Position numbers and translations under genes: made by a program
The notes under the pieces: model-generated
The model's input: only the letters and a program-made list of their open reading frames with translations
What the model was told of the DNA's origin: nothing
Database searches by the model: none
In this document: piece by piece, positions 12,780-23,603 of the stretch
How positions within the stretch are numbered: the first letter of the stretch is position 1
Layout: every line of letters starts with the position of its first letter
From: Epiperipatus broadwayi
Lineage: Eukaryota; Onychophora; Udeonychophora; Euonychophora; Peripatidae
NCBI GenBank assembly: GCA_028023455.1
Contig: JAQFVV010012968.1
Location: forward strand, 157,501 to 221,500
Length of the DNA stretch: 64,000 nt
Reading direction: 5' to 3'

Positions 12780-15610
12780 GATACTACATTCATTTTCCAG
12801 GATGATGATAATAATGCTTTTTCTCATCCCTATTTACTTATCTATTATCATCATATTTAAACATCATCAATAAACTGGAGAATTCAAAATTTTTAGCAAG
12901 TTAAATATAGTCACTCTGATTCCCTAGATACTCTTCTCCAATAACACACTTCCTCATTCCATTTATCCATCCAACATGTATTTTGTCTATCTAATTTGTA
13001 ATTCCTTAACATCCAATTGAAAAATACTAAATGCCCATTTATTATCAAATTTTGTACTAAAATGACTAGTCTAGCTCTATTTTAGTATTCATCTGTATAT
13101 TTAATTTTAAATCTTTCTTTTTATTCTTAACATAAATCTTTCCATACTTTGTTAATTCATCTGAAGAATGTATTGATCATCTGTTGAGTGTTCAAGTCTC
13201 AGATTCATAATTAAGATATGAGGAAATCATCAATTAAAAACCATTCTTTTTAAGCACACAGGCATATTTCCTTTTAATATTAAGTTATTTCTCTCAAAAG
13301 AACCCAATCCTTATTTAATTCTATGATTAATTTCATCCATTATGATTCTGTCCATTTTAATAATCATGCCAAAATATTTGTTAATCTTTTTAACTTTCAT
13401 AATTATCAGTCATTATTTTCTTTTGAAAAATCTATTGAACTTTATTTTTTTAGCATGTATCTTTAATCTAATTTTCTTACTTTCATTTGATACCTCTTGC
13501 ACCATTTGTAGAGGATCTGAAACATTGTTTTCAGAAACATCCACATCATCTGCAAAATGTAGATGACTTAAATAATCTTTATTTATTTCTTTAACTTACT
13601 ATTTTAATCTACCAAACATTTCTTATAAAACTGCAATAAAATATTTTCAAGATATAGAAGCATTCTGTCATACATCTTTTTTAATATTGATATTCTTATT
13701 GTCACTATGTAACTTAATCATTGCCATTGCATTTTAGCAAATATTCTTAAGAATATGGCAATATCATTGGCCTATAATTTGATGATATAATTCTCTAATC
13801 ACATAGTACTGTATATAGAATTTTTTTTTCATAGTCTACAAATCCAAAATACAATTTCAGTTTATATTTATTGGTTTTTTTCTATACTTTCTCTCAATAT
13901 ACTTAACATCCATTATTTCAAAACTACTTTCAAATTTAATTTGTTTGTTAGGTTGATTAGAAACCAGATTTCACTGTAGGTAAATTGTAATTATCTTGGT
14001 TAAAAAAAAATGGACACAATTGATACAAGACTAACAAATCTGTAAGTTCTAATATCTTTTTATCATTAATCCAAAATTTTACTTCTATCATTGCATTCAT
14101 TTTGGCAATATTTTTTTTATTTCTGCACCAGATTCTTTTAAGATATCAATAATAATTTTATCATTTCCTGAAGCTTTTCTCTTCTTTCTAGATTTAATTT
14201 CATGACTCATGTTTCAAATAAAATTCTGGGCAATTTAGATAATGTAATAATTATAGAACATCTTATATATTCTTGTTTTTATTACCAGTTCATTCCTTAG
14301 AGAACTTGTCCACACATATCATGATATTATCTCTCTCTTTTTTACTGCAGAAATAACTTTCCAACTAGTACCAAGTTCTTTTACACTATTGTAACTTTTA
14401 TTCTTCTCTTTATCTGCCTTTTTTATCAGCTATCTGTTTAGTAGCATTTAATAGAATATCAAACAATATCCATTATTTTTATTGATTTCAGTTTAATTTG
14501 AATAATCTTTGAACATTTTAAAATTATTTGGAACTTTTTATTTAAATTCATTGAGAATTAAGAATTTCTAAAGTTGATACTAACTTTATTCATAGTTTTT
14601 GTCCCTAGTTTTGCTCAGGATTTATCTTACATTTCACTAACTGATAATCACTTTATATGTTGAATATATTAACCATATTAAATTCTTGAAATACATATTT
14701 CTGTAATCCTAATATAAAACAAATCTGATGTGCTTTTATTTGAATGCTTCCGTGACCACTTCTATTTAGCATTTTTGTCAAATAATTTTTTTTCTCTGTG
14801 AACTCTTTCACTTCCTTTACCATAACCATATTTCTTTATGACATTTTCATCTTTCATTTCTTTATCAACTCCAGGATTATAATCTGCCATGATAATTTTA
14901 AAAATTTCTAGTCAAAAGCATTTTTATGCATACTTTCTTTATTACAAATGAGAATATGTTGGGGCATAAACCTGAATATATGTATGTGTTATCTTCCATT
15001 GAATTGGATAACTAATTTTGTCACTCTGTGTGATATTCTATCAAATGCACAATGTTATTCTTCCACTTTTTATATATAATATATTACAAACTTCTTTGTT
15101 TGTTACTTTTTATTTCAACAAAGTTCACTAACGTACCATTAAATATTAGAGTTTACTTGAAAATGATCTTCAGTTGGAGGTATTTGAGGTCATCATTCCA
15201 TGAGAGTCTCTGCCTACAATCAGGAGATTTATTCATAACATTTTCTTTGCCAAATGACTGGTGACTTTACAGCCTTGTAGAAATTGATGCTATAATTTGT
15301 TTTTGTCTGTCATGATTGTAAATATCAATTAACAAATGAAGAGAGATCATGTATATTGCCTTCAAGAAAAGTCATTTGATATTCCAGATAAAAATTATCA
15401 TATTAGTGACAAGAAAGATCATGGTATTTTTTGATCTTAAATTCAGAGATAGAAAACTGATAGATTTGTCATATTTGCTTGATGCATGTTGGTAAGGAGC
15501 CCATTCATGTTTGTTTACTGTATGAATGGTCACATTGTAATAACAGCTGCAGTGATAAGAATGTATGTAATGGATATTAAGAATTTGTCCTGATCAGATT
15601 CTTTAATCCT
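12780..15610 (-). pseudogene. RTE-type non-LTR retrotransposon relic, copy 1
   Basis: The minus strand retains, in element order, motifs of an endonuclease plus reverse transcriptase polyprotein. Around 15160-15250 is a degraded segment reading GKENVMNKSPDCRQRLSW, like the family's conserved G..NENG.RL region. Around 14730-14755 is RSGHGSIQ (compare the family's WTW.SP motif), then SDYQLVKCKI near 14625-14655, in place of the endonuclease motif SDHRLV. At 13545-13556 is FADD, followed by VDVSENNVSDPLQMVQEVS and then ESKKIRLKI, the RT catalytic box and the ES.K.GL.IN motif typical of RTE elements. Stops and frameshifts separate all of these, so the copy is dead. A parallel copy lies at 42150-45120. 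Clade assignment rests on motifs read by eye. Confidence 0.75.
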
Positions 15611-17735
15611 CAAATAAGAATTAATGGAATTTTCTTTCTATTAAATAATATGTTAATATTGGATAAAATTTTAGTAAAACAAGCATTTTAAGATATACTT
15701 TGTTTTACACACAATCCTGATTTTTAACAATAACATGGTCAACAACAATTAGTTACTTAATTATTTCTATTAATATTTTTTCGAACTATTTATTTATACA
15801 CAATTTTATTATATATATAATCATAAAATAAAGTATCCTATTCAAAATTAAAATATTAATTAACATAAAATTATAAATTTACTCTCAATGATATCCCTGC
15901 CAAAGAAGACTTTTAATTCGGTGTTAACTAATACTTTAGTTCTTATATTGAAGTGTTGGCTTCTGTATTTTATATTATATTATATACTAATAATTATTAA
16001 AATAATACAATCGGTACAAATGTTCTGGAAAACAAAAGATACTTTCAGATTTAGACATGTTTGCTTGAGAGTTTGTTTAAAATATTTGCCAGACAAAATA
16101 ATGTTTTTTTAAAAAAATAAATTAGCAGAATCTGTGTAAAAAAAATAAAAATTAATTATTTTTGATAATAAATAATATGACCTTTATCCTGTCAAATCGA
16201 GAATTAAATAATTTAATAATAACATAATAAAAGATGAATAATTCTTTAAAAAATTTTTTATAAGTGACATGATTAATGTAATGATATTTTTAGCCACCTC
16301 TTTTTAATCAAATTGAAACTAAAGAGTTATTAATATTTAAGGTTGGTATAAGTATGTTAATCTTATATACCAGAGGAAAAAAATGATGGAACAGATAGAT
16401 TGCTGTTAGATATTTTTGGAAAAGATGATTAATCCGAGAAAGTAAATTCGATGTTGTTGAAAATGTTTTAAAATTTTATTTAGTATCTTTTATTTTCGAA
16501 ATTCCTTTATGTGTCAGCACAATGACAAACATACTCATTTTATTAGTATATATAGTGCAATATTAGATTTACAGAATTATATATATATTCAGTGTAAGAA
16601 AGCTTTTATTTTTTAACTGAATACCATTATCACACCTATACCTTTAAAAAGATCATATTCTTTTTCTTAGTGATTTAATGCTTGTACTGATACAAACATT
16701 AAAATTTGTCCAAAATTGATGTTCTAGTTGTAAACTTAATGGTCTGCTATTATTAAATTTTTGACATTTAAATTTACTAACCCAAATGCTTTATATAGAC
16801 AAAAAATGACTATAAAACATAGATATATCCATATTTAAAACACTATTATCTAATAGTCTATCTAATGGTTAAAAATCACAATATAAAAAATTCATATTAC
16901 AATGACATTGATGAATGCAGATTCTTAGATAGACCATAGTTTATTATGCTCCAAAATTAAAATAATTGCATCAAAATATGTATTATTTCAATCATATTAA
17001 TAAGAAACTTGGTGTTCATGCTTTAGAAATATTTATTACTATTTAATTTACAAAGTGTGGCAATTTTTAAACATATTCATTTGACAATATCTTTGCAGTA
17101 ATGCATTTATGTTTTTTCTCTTCTAAATAGAATTGCATTAAATTGACATATTTTGAACTAAATTATAAAAAACATAAAATTATATCTGAGATGAATGGTA
17201 ATGATGGCTTCTACTAGAAATATATTTTGATATTCATTTGTCTTTTTCATGTTTTTTATAAATATTTTTTAAATATGTGGCAATTGAATGTTTTTTAATA
17301 TATAGAAATATTTATTATTTGTTCTAAAAAATGGATTCGTTATGAACGAGAATAAGATTTGTTCTCTGATAATTTTTTTTCCTTAAGGGAACTTAATTAA
17401 AAGGAAATATGTGGCGTTTTCTACTTGATAAAATTATAAATTGATTGAAAAGCTTCTTGACTAGTATAGATATTTAAGGATAAAAATTTAATGTAGAAAA
17501 AGATTGCATAAAAATGATTGTAAGTCTCAACTTAATAACTCTTATTAATAAACTATGTAATTTTTAAGTACTTATTGACTTTGAGCCTGGTAGAAAAGTA
17601 ACCAATTAATAATATGAACTAATTAATACCACTGAGCTAGCTTTTTGCAAAACACTGCCAGAATCATAATGCTGAATAAAATTATACAATATAGGCATGC
17701 TTATATAATATGTAAATGAGGCCCAGTATACAAAT
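15611..17735. other. AT-rich stretch without recognisable genes
   Basis: The 74-codon plus-strand frame at 15888-16112 resembles nothing I know and has the base composition of its surroundings. A few plus-strand ATTTTTAA-type blocks recur but give no unit. No RNA gene was seen. Confidence 0.4.
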
Positions 17736-17739
17736 AAGG

Positions 17740-18270
17740 CAATTAGATATTCCATTTTCCAAACAATGGAACAAGTGAATCCTTTTTATTGATGGAATGT
17801 AGATCCTTTGCAATTGCCCAAGCCTCATTGTAATTTCTTTTCCTATCATCTCTTTTGGAGAAAACTATTCCAACATTGTATAGAGAAAATAATTGACCCA
17901 GGATACACCCATGGGAAAGATAGATCTACATTTAGTCTTTTGTTTAACTCTGTTGTATAGATGCACATGTTGGGAAATTCTCATGAATCTATTTGCATGA
18001 GATTTCCCATAATGCACATAGCTTCAGAATGAGTTAGAATATACAGTTTTATAAACCATCTGAGGAGCATGCTTCATAGATATTTTGTTTTTGGTATTGT
18101 TCAACAAATTGTTAAGATATGGCAGCAAGCTATAACTAATTTTGTATGCATTAACACAAATCTTTCTGAGATTATTTGAAATATGTTGTACATAAGGAAT
18201 ACTTATACACACATTAGCCATATTATTAATGATATAATAGGGCTTGTTTATAATGGTGACATGCATATTA
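17740..18270 (-). pseudogene. Penelope-like element relic: RT C-terminus and GIY-YIG start
   Basis: An 80-codon minus-strand frame (18024-18266) contains ISIPYVQHISNNLRKI, LPYLNNLLNNTKN and MVYKTV. This order (PY..GIS..LR.I, then K, then VVYK) is the linker between reverse transcriptase and GIY-YIG nuclease in Penelope-like retroelements. After the stop, continuing towards 17960 in a shifted frame, SYVHYGKSHANRFMRISQHV resembles a disrupted YVGKT..R...RI.QHV, the nuclease core. Stops and at least one frameshift make this inactive. The RT domain proper was not found upstream, where a plus-strand RTE-type relic begins about 70 bases away. Confidence 0.7.
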
Positions 18271-18339
18271 ATTAGTTTATATTATTAATTGATTATCTTT
18301 TCAATCAAACATGAATTGAACAAGTGTTTAAGAATGAAA

Positions 18340-20180
18340 CTGATTGTAGTATTCATCCATCAAAGATCTCAGGCATTCATTGAACATTGCAAATTTAAAT
18401 CATTTTTGATGCATTAAAAGTAATTTATGAACCTGAAATTCAATATTATGATCTTACTTAATTTGTAAATGACTCACTTTTATATAATGGTAACAATTTG
18501 AACAGGTGGAAGAAGTACTTTCATTATCTTTTGAATAATGATACAAGTATTGAAATAACTTTTAATTTGGAGAAAGCATTTTCCAATTAATATTAAAACA
18601 GTTCTTTAAAATTGTACAAATGGAAAAGATGCACATTCTGTTTAAATATCTAAAAAAAGTTTCAAAATATTGTAGTTATATGTTAGCTTCAAATGTATTA
18701 AATTTTTTTAATAATATAGGAACATATGAGGTTGTTCTGCTTGATATTAATTTGCTTTTATAATTTCAATTTGTTAAAACAATCAATAAACTGGATTGCA
18801 ATAATTATCATGGAATATCCTCATTATTTATTATAGTACAAATAATTTCACTAATTTTATTGAATAGCTTGTTTTCAGTCACAGAGAAACACTATAGACA
18901 TGTTTTTGTTACCATGCAGTTGGGAAAAAAAATGTTGGAAAAAAAACATCTGTATTTTATGCTTCTATTGATTTGATCTACACAGGTTTTAGGAACTGCT
19001 TGAAATTTGTTTGGTTGTCCACCAAAGTGTTTATTTTATATAATTTTTACATAATGGAATGAAATAAAATGTTATTACTTTAAATAGAAAAGTGTTTGAA
19101 CTGAAAACTGATGTTAAACAGAGATGTGTATTATCTCCAATTTTATTTTCAATTTTTATGATTGTGTCTATCTAACAACTCATGAATCAGAAATCAAGAT
19201 GTAATATAAGTTTGATGAAAGAATATTTAATTTGAATTGAATAGAAAGAAAAAATTCTGAATCAACATTATGATATTTGTACTATCTTGGCAATTTAATA
19301 AATGATCTTCAGAATATACATAATGTTTTGAATGCCATAAATAAAGACTCTGATTTTATAATTAATGTTCAAAACAAGAGCAAATTATTTATCAGTCAAT
19401 GATGGAAAAAAAATAAATCACTGTTAAATATTAAAGTTTAACACAGCCTTCAATGTATTGTTGTTTAACAAATTAAAAGAAAGAATATTTTATTACAAGT
19501 GTTTTAATTCCTTGCAGCCAAATTAGTTGCATATAGAGCTGTTATTTTACCTAATTTATTGTACAGAATTAAGATTTGGACCTCTATAAAAATCATGTAA
19601 AGGCATTAGGAAAATTCTATTTAAGGATATTTTATAAAATTTTGAAAATATGATAACATGATGTTAAGACCAATCAATGTGTTTGTCAACTTTGGGTAAG
19701 TGATACTGTACTGGATACTATTATAAAATTAACATCTTATGAAAAAATTACTGTTGCAAAATGTACTAAAAATGTATTTAGTGCTCCAACTGGAGTATTG
19801 CTCTCATTTGAGAGACATACAGTTTTACATGAAAAGATTATCTCAGTGCCACCTTAAAGAATTTCAATATTAATGGTTTTCATTGGGAAGAAATAACTGA
19901 AGATAGTACATAATAAAAAAATAAAAGTGTTGAAATTTATCTGAATAATATGTTTGCTGCAGAAATTAAAAAAGCATAGTCTAATCACAAATAATGTGAA
20001 TTGTATTCTATATGTAGATAGATGCATGGGTTATTATTTGATTTGTATGACTATTCCATAAATTATTTTATCATTCTTTGTTTCGTTATTGTTGTTTTTT
20101 TAATTATATTAGCTATACGTATTTTGGAATGACTTCTGGTAGAAGACAAACAAAATTATTAAATACACTGATTTGCTTAA
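18340..20180 (+). pseudogene. Non-LTR retrotransposon reverse-transcriptase relic (RTE-like), plus strand
   Basis: Three landmarks lie in the expected order. At 18800-18820 is NNYHGIS, for the family's NNYRGIS, followed by an ILLNSL-like stretch. At 19110-19150 is DVKQRCVLSPILF, for GVKQGCVLSPTLF, the fingers/palm motif preceding the catalytic box. At about 19270 the catalytic FADD is destroyed but its downstream context, NLINDLQNIHNVLN, remains. The C-terminal segment near 19560-19640 retains DLDLYKNHVKALGKFYLR, matching the W.LY..H.KALEKFH.R motif found after the RT domain of these elements. Many stops lie between the motifs. Its sequence differs from the minus-strand relics at 12780 and 42150, so it is a distinct subfamily. 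Confidence 0.76.
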
Positions 20181-20312
20181 TCCTATAATTAAAATAAATA
20201 AATAAATTTGGATTTATAATTTAAAAAATGATATTATCATGGAATCTAAAATGCTATAATAATAACAGAAAACAAAAAGAAAAAAAAAAGAAAAATGAAG
20301 ATGATTAAAACA

Positions 20313-20444
20313 ATATTGTTTCATCTTTTTTTTTCTCATGTGTCATAGCATCAGCCGGGAAGCGAACCTTCTAACCCGGGATAACTGCTTGTAAAGCAGC
20401 TGTCGCTGACCTTTCGACCACCAATGCTTGACATATTGTTTCAT
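20313..20444 (-). mobile_element. Short tRNA-derived SINE insertion with 12-bp target-site duplication
   Basis: The direct repeat ATATTGTTTCAT occurs at 20313-20324 and 20433-20444. Between them, on the minus strand, lie a few leader bases, an 80-base tRNA-like body, TATGACACATGAG and an A-rich tail AAAAAAAAAG. A 5' tRNA head, a 3' oligo(A) tail and exact target duplications together are the signature of LINE-driven retroposition. The element is very short, so either a minimal SINE or a retroposed tRNA transcript fits. Which LINE mobilised it cannot be read from this copy. Confidence 0.83.
20348..20427 (-). tRNA. tRNA-like body, anticodon UAC (Val), with disrupted T-arm; pseudogene
   Basis: Read on the minus strand, the acceptor strands GCATTGG and CTGATGC pair at all seven positions (two G-U). 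The D-arm is GTCG...CGAC. The anticodon stem is GCTGC/GCAGT with loop TTTACAA, giving anticodon TAC. The T-arm is abnormal: CCGGG/CCCGG can pair but enclose about 14 bases, TTAGAAGGTTCGCT, in place of seven, as though a second GGTTCG had been inserted. There is no T-run terminator downstream. This fits a SINE head or tRNA pseudogene, not a working tRNA gene. Confidence 0.72.
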
Positions 20445-21229
20445 TTTTATAAGAAAAAAATGTAAAAATATATGTAAATGTTTCTGTCAATTTTAAATAA
20501 AATATTTGGTGAGTAAGCGATCTTATTTATTTGTACTTAATATAGAATATTTAAAATATTTTATTTTTATTTGTAAAAAAGATTTTAATGTTTTTTTAAT
20601 TTTCAAGGTGCTTTTATTCAGTTATATACTTGTATAAAAATTATGAAGGCCCAAATATGTATACAATCATCTGTAAATGATAAAACGGTCTTAAGTATTT
20701 CACTTAAGGGCAAAGGCATTTCTAATATTTCTCTACATAAAAACGGTGATGAAAAAGACAGTATCTACCAGTCACTCAAGTTTCAGTGAGAACTTTTATA
20801 GTTTATCATTTTTTGCATAACTTTACCCATTGGTTATGTTGGCTATTATTCAATTTACTGACACAAAGTTAATGTTTTCTTGCAAATCTTCATCTATCAA
20901 AAAAAAGTATCTGCGGTATTTGAATTTTAAGTTTTATATTTTATATATAGTACTACTAATAAAATTGAATTATGTTTATTTAAGTTAGTTTATACCTGCT
21001 TAAGGAAATGTAATAGAATCAATTAATTAAAAAATAATAATAATTGCTAAATTTTTATTTGGCATGTTTATTTTTTTTTTCAAACGAACATAGATAGCTC
21101 TTATATTATTATTATACAAATTACTTGGATTCAGACATGGAATTTGGAAACAAAAATAAGATACAATGCAAATGTGAAATAGAAAGGAAATGAACGGAAT
21201 TGTCTCATTTACTGAAGTTAGATATGTTG

Positions 21230-21230
<1 letters not shown>
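20445..21230. other. AT-rich stretch without recognisable features
   Basis: Nothing beyond a moderately complex stretch at 20630-20880 was seen; it has no open frame or repeat boundary that I can support. Confidence 0.4.

Positions 21231-21295
<65 letters not shown>
21231..21295. repeat. (TA)n microsatellite, about 32 units
   Basis: An uninterrupted TA dinucleotide run directly precedes a Penelope-like relic. It creates a spurious minus-strand frame of alternating Y and I. Confidence 0.97.
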
Positions 21296-21297
<2 letters not shown>

Positions 21298-21309
21298 ATT
21301 AAAAAAAAA

Positions 21310-21707
21310 AATTAAAAGGGGTTCATTGAATAATTTATTGAATAATACAAAGGAAGTTTTTGATAGAAAGACTATTCCTGGTGTGGTATATTTTATTCTT
21401 GTTTATTTTGTAAGAAGGTTTACATAGGTCAGAGTAGTTTGAGTTTAAATGAAAGAGTAAAGGTTCATAAAAGTAGAGTTAAAAATAGATATCTTAGTTC
21501 TGCTTTGTATGTCATGAAAAAGATACAGGCCACACTATTGATTTTGATGAAGCTAAGGTTGTCTTCTTTGAGAGAAATGAAATCAAAAGAAGAATTAAAG
21601 AGTCTTTATTATTGAAAATTTATGATTCTGAAGCAATTAACTTATTTAAGAGTTCTTTTAATATTAAGGGTGGATGGGAAGTGAATGGATTTGTGGGTAG
21701 TTTTTAA
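21310..21707 (+). pseudogene. Penelope-like element GIY-YIG nuclease relic with intact C-terminal end
   Basis: A plus-strand frame reads KGVVYF-like sequence (IPGVVYFI), then after a one-base loss CLFCKKVYIGQSSLSLNERV, the GIY-YIG core with the CxxC that marks Penelope-like nucleases. A second one-base loss near 21514 shifts the frame to HEKDTGHTIDFDEAKVVFFE, the H...TGH motif. The last part, RRIKESLLLKIYDSEAINL to GGWEVNGFVGSF, ends at a TAA finishing at 21707. Only two frameshifts interrupt about 120 codons, so the copy is younger than the PLE relic at 17740. The N-terminal RT domain is missing; the copy starts beside the (TA)n array, consistent with 5' truncation. Confidence 0.85.
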
Positions 21708-21745
21708 TAGTATATATAAGTTGTGTTTTTTATTATTTCTTTACA

Positions 21746-21777
21746 CTTGAGAAGTCTGCTTGTAGCAGTGAAACCTT
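21746..21777 (+). ncRNA. Degraded hammerhead-like hairpin at the PLE 3' end
   Basis: About 40 bases after the nuclease stop codon lies CTTGAGAAGTCTGCTTGTAG, continuing CAGTGAAACC. It keeps a stem GTCTGC/GCAG with a short loop followed by GAAA, in the place where a hammerhead core would have CTGATGA, stem II and GAAA. The core CTGATGA is altered, so self-cleavage is not expected. Hammerhead motifs in Penelope-like elements are established knowledge; assigning this hairpin to them is inference. Confidence 0.5.
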
Positions 21778-21849
21778 AGGTTGTGTTTTAATATTATTTT
21801 TATTCTGGTCTGGTTTAATTTTAGATTTGGGGTAGTTTTGATGATATAT

Positions 21850-22700
21850 ATATATAGACATTAAATACAAAGATTTTTTTAATTAAACGTATTCATTTCA
21901 ATACTTTTTAGCTTTGTCTGTATTTGCAAAAATAAAATTACTTTGAATTTTCCTTACATAGTATAAGTTTTCACCACTTTTGGGGGATTTAGTAATTTTA
22001 TTTCTCCATTTTTCGTAATCTGTGATTATATATTTTTTATACAAACATTTTTATACTTATTATAAATAATGCTTTTAATAATAAAAGTTAAATATATTTC
22101 TTATAATAATAGATTGTTCTTCTAAAAGAAAAAAAACCACCTGATTGCAGGTATATGCTCCAAATTTTGCAATATATAGTTATATATTTTTATACAAATA
22201 TTACAATATTTTTTGTAAATTATGCTTATAATAAATAAACCCAAATTTATTTCATTATAATTGATTGTAAGAAAGCGATCAACTTGTTAGAGGTTATTCT
22301 AAATGAAAGTAATTTTATTTCTTCCCTTTTCACGATTTTATTGTTATATTCTTTTATTTTTTATGCATATATTGCAATACTCATTGTAAATAATGCTTAT
22401 AATTAAAAATAAATAAATTTGAAATACCAATCATAAAATAATATTTATTGTAGGAGCAGTATTGGGTACTAGTTGTAACATTATAAACCCATATTGTAAT
22501 CATTACGAGTTAATGAAGGAAATGATATAATTGATCAAGTAAAATCATTTTTGACAAGATAATGTAAAAAGCCTTCCTTTAAAATAACAGAATTTAAACT
22601 GGGATATAAGACAAAACATTTTCTGGGATGTTGTAAAAAATCTTTCAATAAGCAAGCAGTTAGCTGTTTTATTGACAAAAGCAGTTCAAACCTGCTTCTT
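21850..22700. other. AT-rich stretch without recognisable features
   Basis: Similar blocks with TATA/ATTT and TTTGTAAATTATGCTTATAA words recur near 22065, 22215 and 22385, perhaps a very decayed tandem duplication of about 150-170 bp. No gene was supported. Confidence 0.35.
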
Positions 22701-22800
22701 GCAGTATATATATATATATATATATAAAACTCGAATTTTCAAACTCCCTTGATTTATCCAATCTATCTTATACAACTGATACACATGCGTAAAAGTTAAA

Positions 22801-22856
22801 TGATCTCCAATATATGTATTTCATGCTAAACCAGCACTCATCAGTTGGTCCTGATC
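22801..22856 (-). ncRNA. Hammerhead ribozyme motif a (minus strand)
   Basis: On the minus strand the core CTGATGAG is at 22837-22844. Stem II GTGCT/AGCAT closes on a G-U pair, and GAAA is at 22819-22822. Stem I pairs CCAA with TTGG on the two sides of the core and then, beyond an internal loop AGGA/A, TGATC with GATCA. The bases between GAAA and TTGG (TACATATA) leave only a minimal stem III, as in the short type I hammerheads of retroelements, which act as dimers. The expected cleavage is after ATA before TTGG. The internal loop in stem I is where tertiary contacts with loop II usually form. This is the copy with the best stem I. Confidence 0.78.
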
Positions 22857-23107
22857 ACCATCTACCATATATATATATATATATATACAATCAGTGCTCA
22901 GTTTATATTAAGATAGCAAATCTTTAAGCATTAATGGATATGCTTCAATCTTCTCCACTCTCTAGCTTTTCAGCCATCCATTTGATTGAAAATCCTTGTG
23001 GATGGCTGAAAAGTTGGAGAATGGAGAAGATTGAAGCGTATCCATTAAAGTTTAAAGATTTGCTATCTTAATATAAACTGAGCACTGATTGTATATGTGT
23101 GTTGGAG

Positions 23108-23170
23108 ATGGTACTCTTGACCAACTGATGAGTGCTAGTACAGCATGAAATACATATATTGGAGATCATG
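23108..23170 (+). ncRNA. Hammerhead ribozyme motif b (plus strand)
   Basis: The core CTGATGAG is at 23125-23132, followed by stem II GTGCT-AGTAC-AGCAT and GAAA at 23147-23150, then TACATATA and TTGG. Inner stem I CCAA/TTGG is kept, but the outer part that pairs as TGATC/GATCA in motif a is changed here (TACTCTTGA opposite AGATCA), so this copy is expected to be weaker. It is the mirror copy of motif a within the same inverted repeat. Confidence 0.7.
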
Positions 23171-23295
23171 TATATTTTATTTATGTATGGACCATGTGTA
23201 TCAGTTGTATAAGAGATTTGATAAATATAGAGAGCTTGAAAATTCGAGTTCAAATATCTTATAATTACATTATGTTTAGTATAGGCAATATACGT

Positions 23296-23603
<308 letters not shown>

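Larger units (their letters stand above)
22728..23250. mobile_element. 523-bp inverted repeat carrying a hammerhead ribozyme motif in each arm
   Basis: The left end ACTCGAATTTTCAA is mirrored at the right end TTGAAAATTCGAGT. The arms meet at CAGCCATCCA ... TGGATGGCTG around an 18-bp loop near 22990. The arms run about 250 bp, with a (TA)n insert at 22866-22888 in the left arm only. Each arm has a hammerhead motif pointing towards the outer end (22801-22856 on minus, 23108-23170 on plus). The (TA)n tract at 22706-22726 borders the left end. There is no protein-coding potential. Paired inverted ribozyme repeats may be PLE pseudo-LTRs left after the body was lost, or a self-standing ribozyme element. 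Confidence 0.8.

Noticed and set aside
20348-20427. Functional tRNA-Val gene
   Set aside because: The T-arm loop is doubled in size, no T-run terminator follows, and an A tail with target duplications marks it as a retroposed copy.
21027-21299. 90-codon minus-strand frame starting with alternating Y and I
   Set aside because: It starts inside (TA)n, and the remainder has no recognisable domain.
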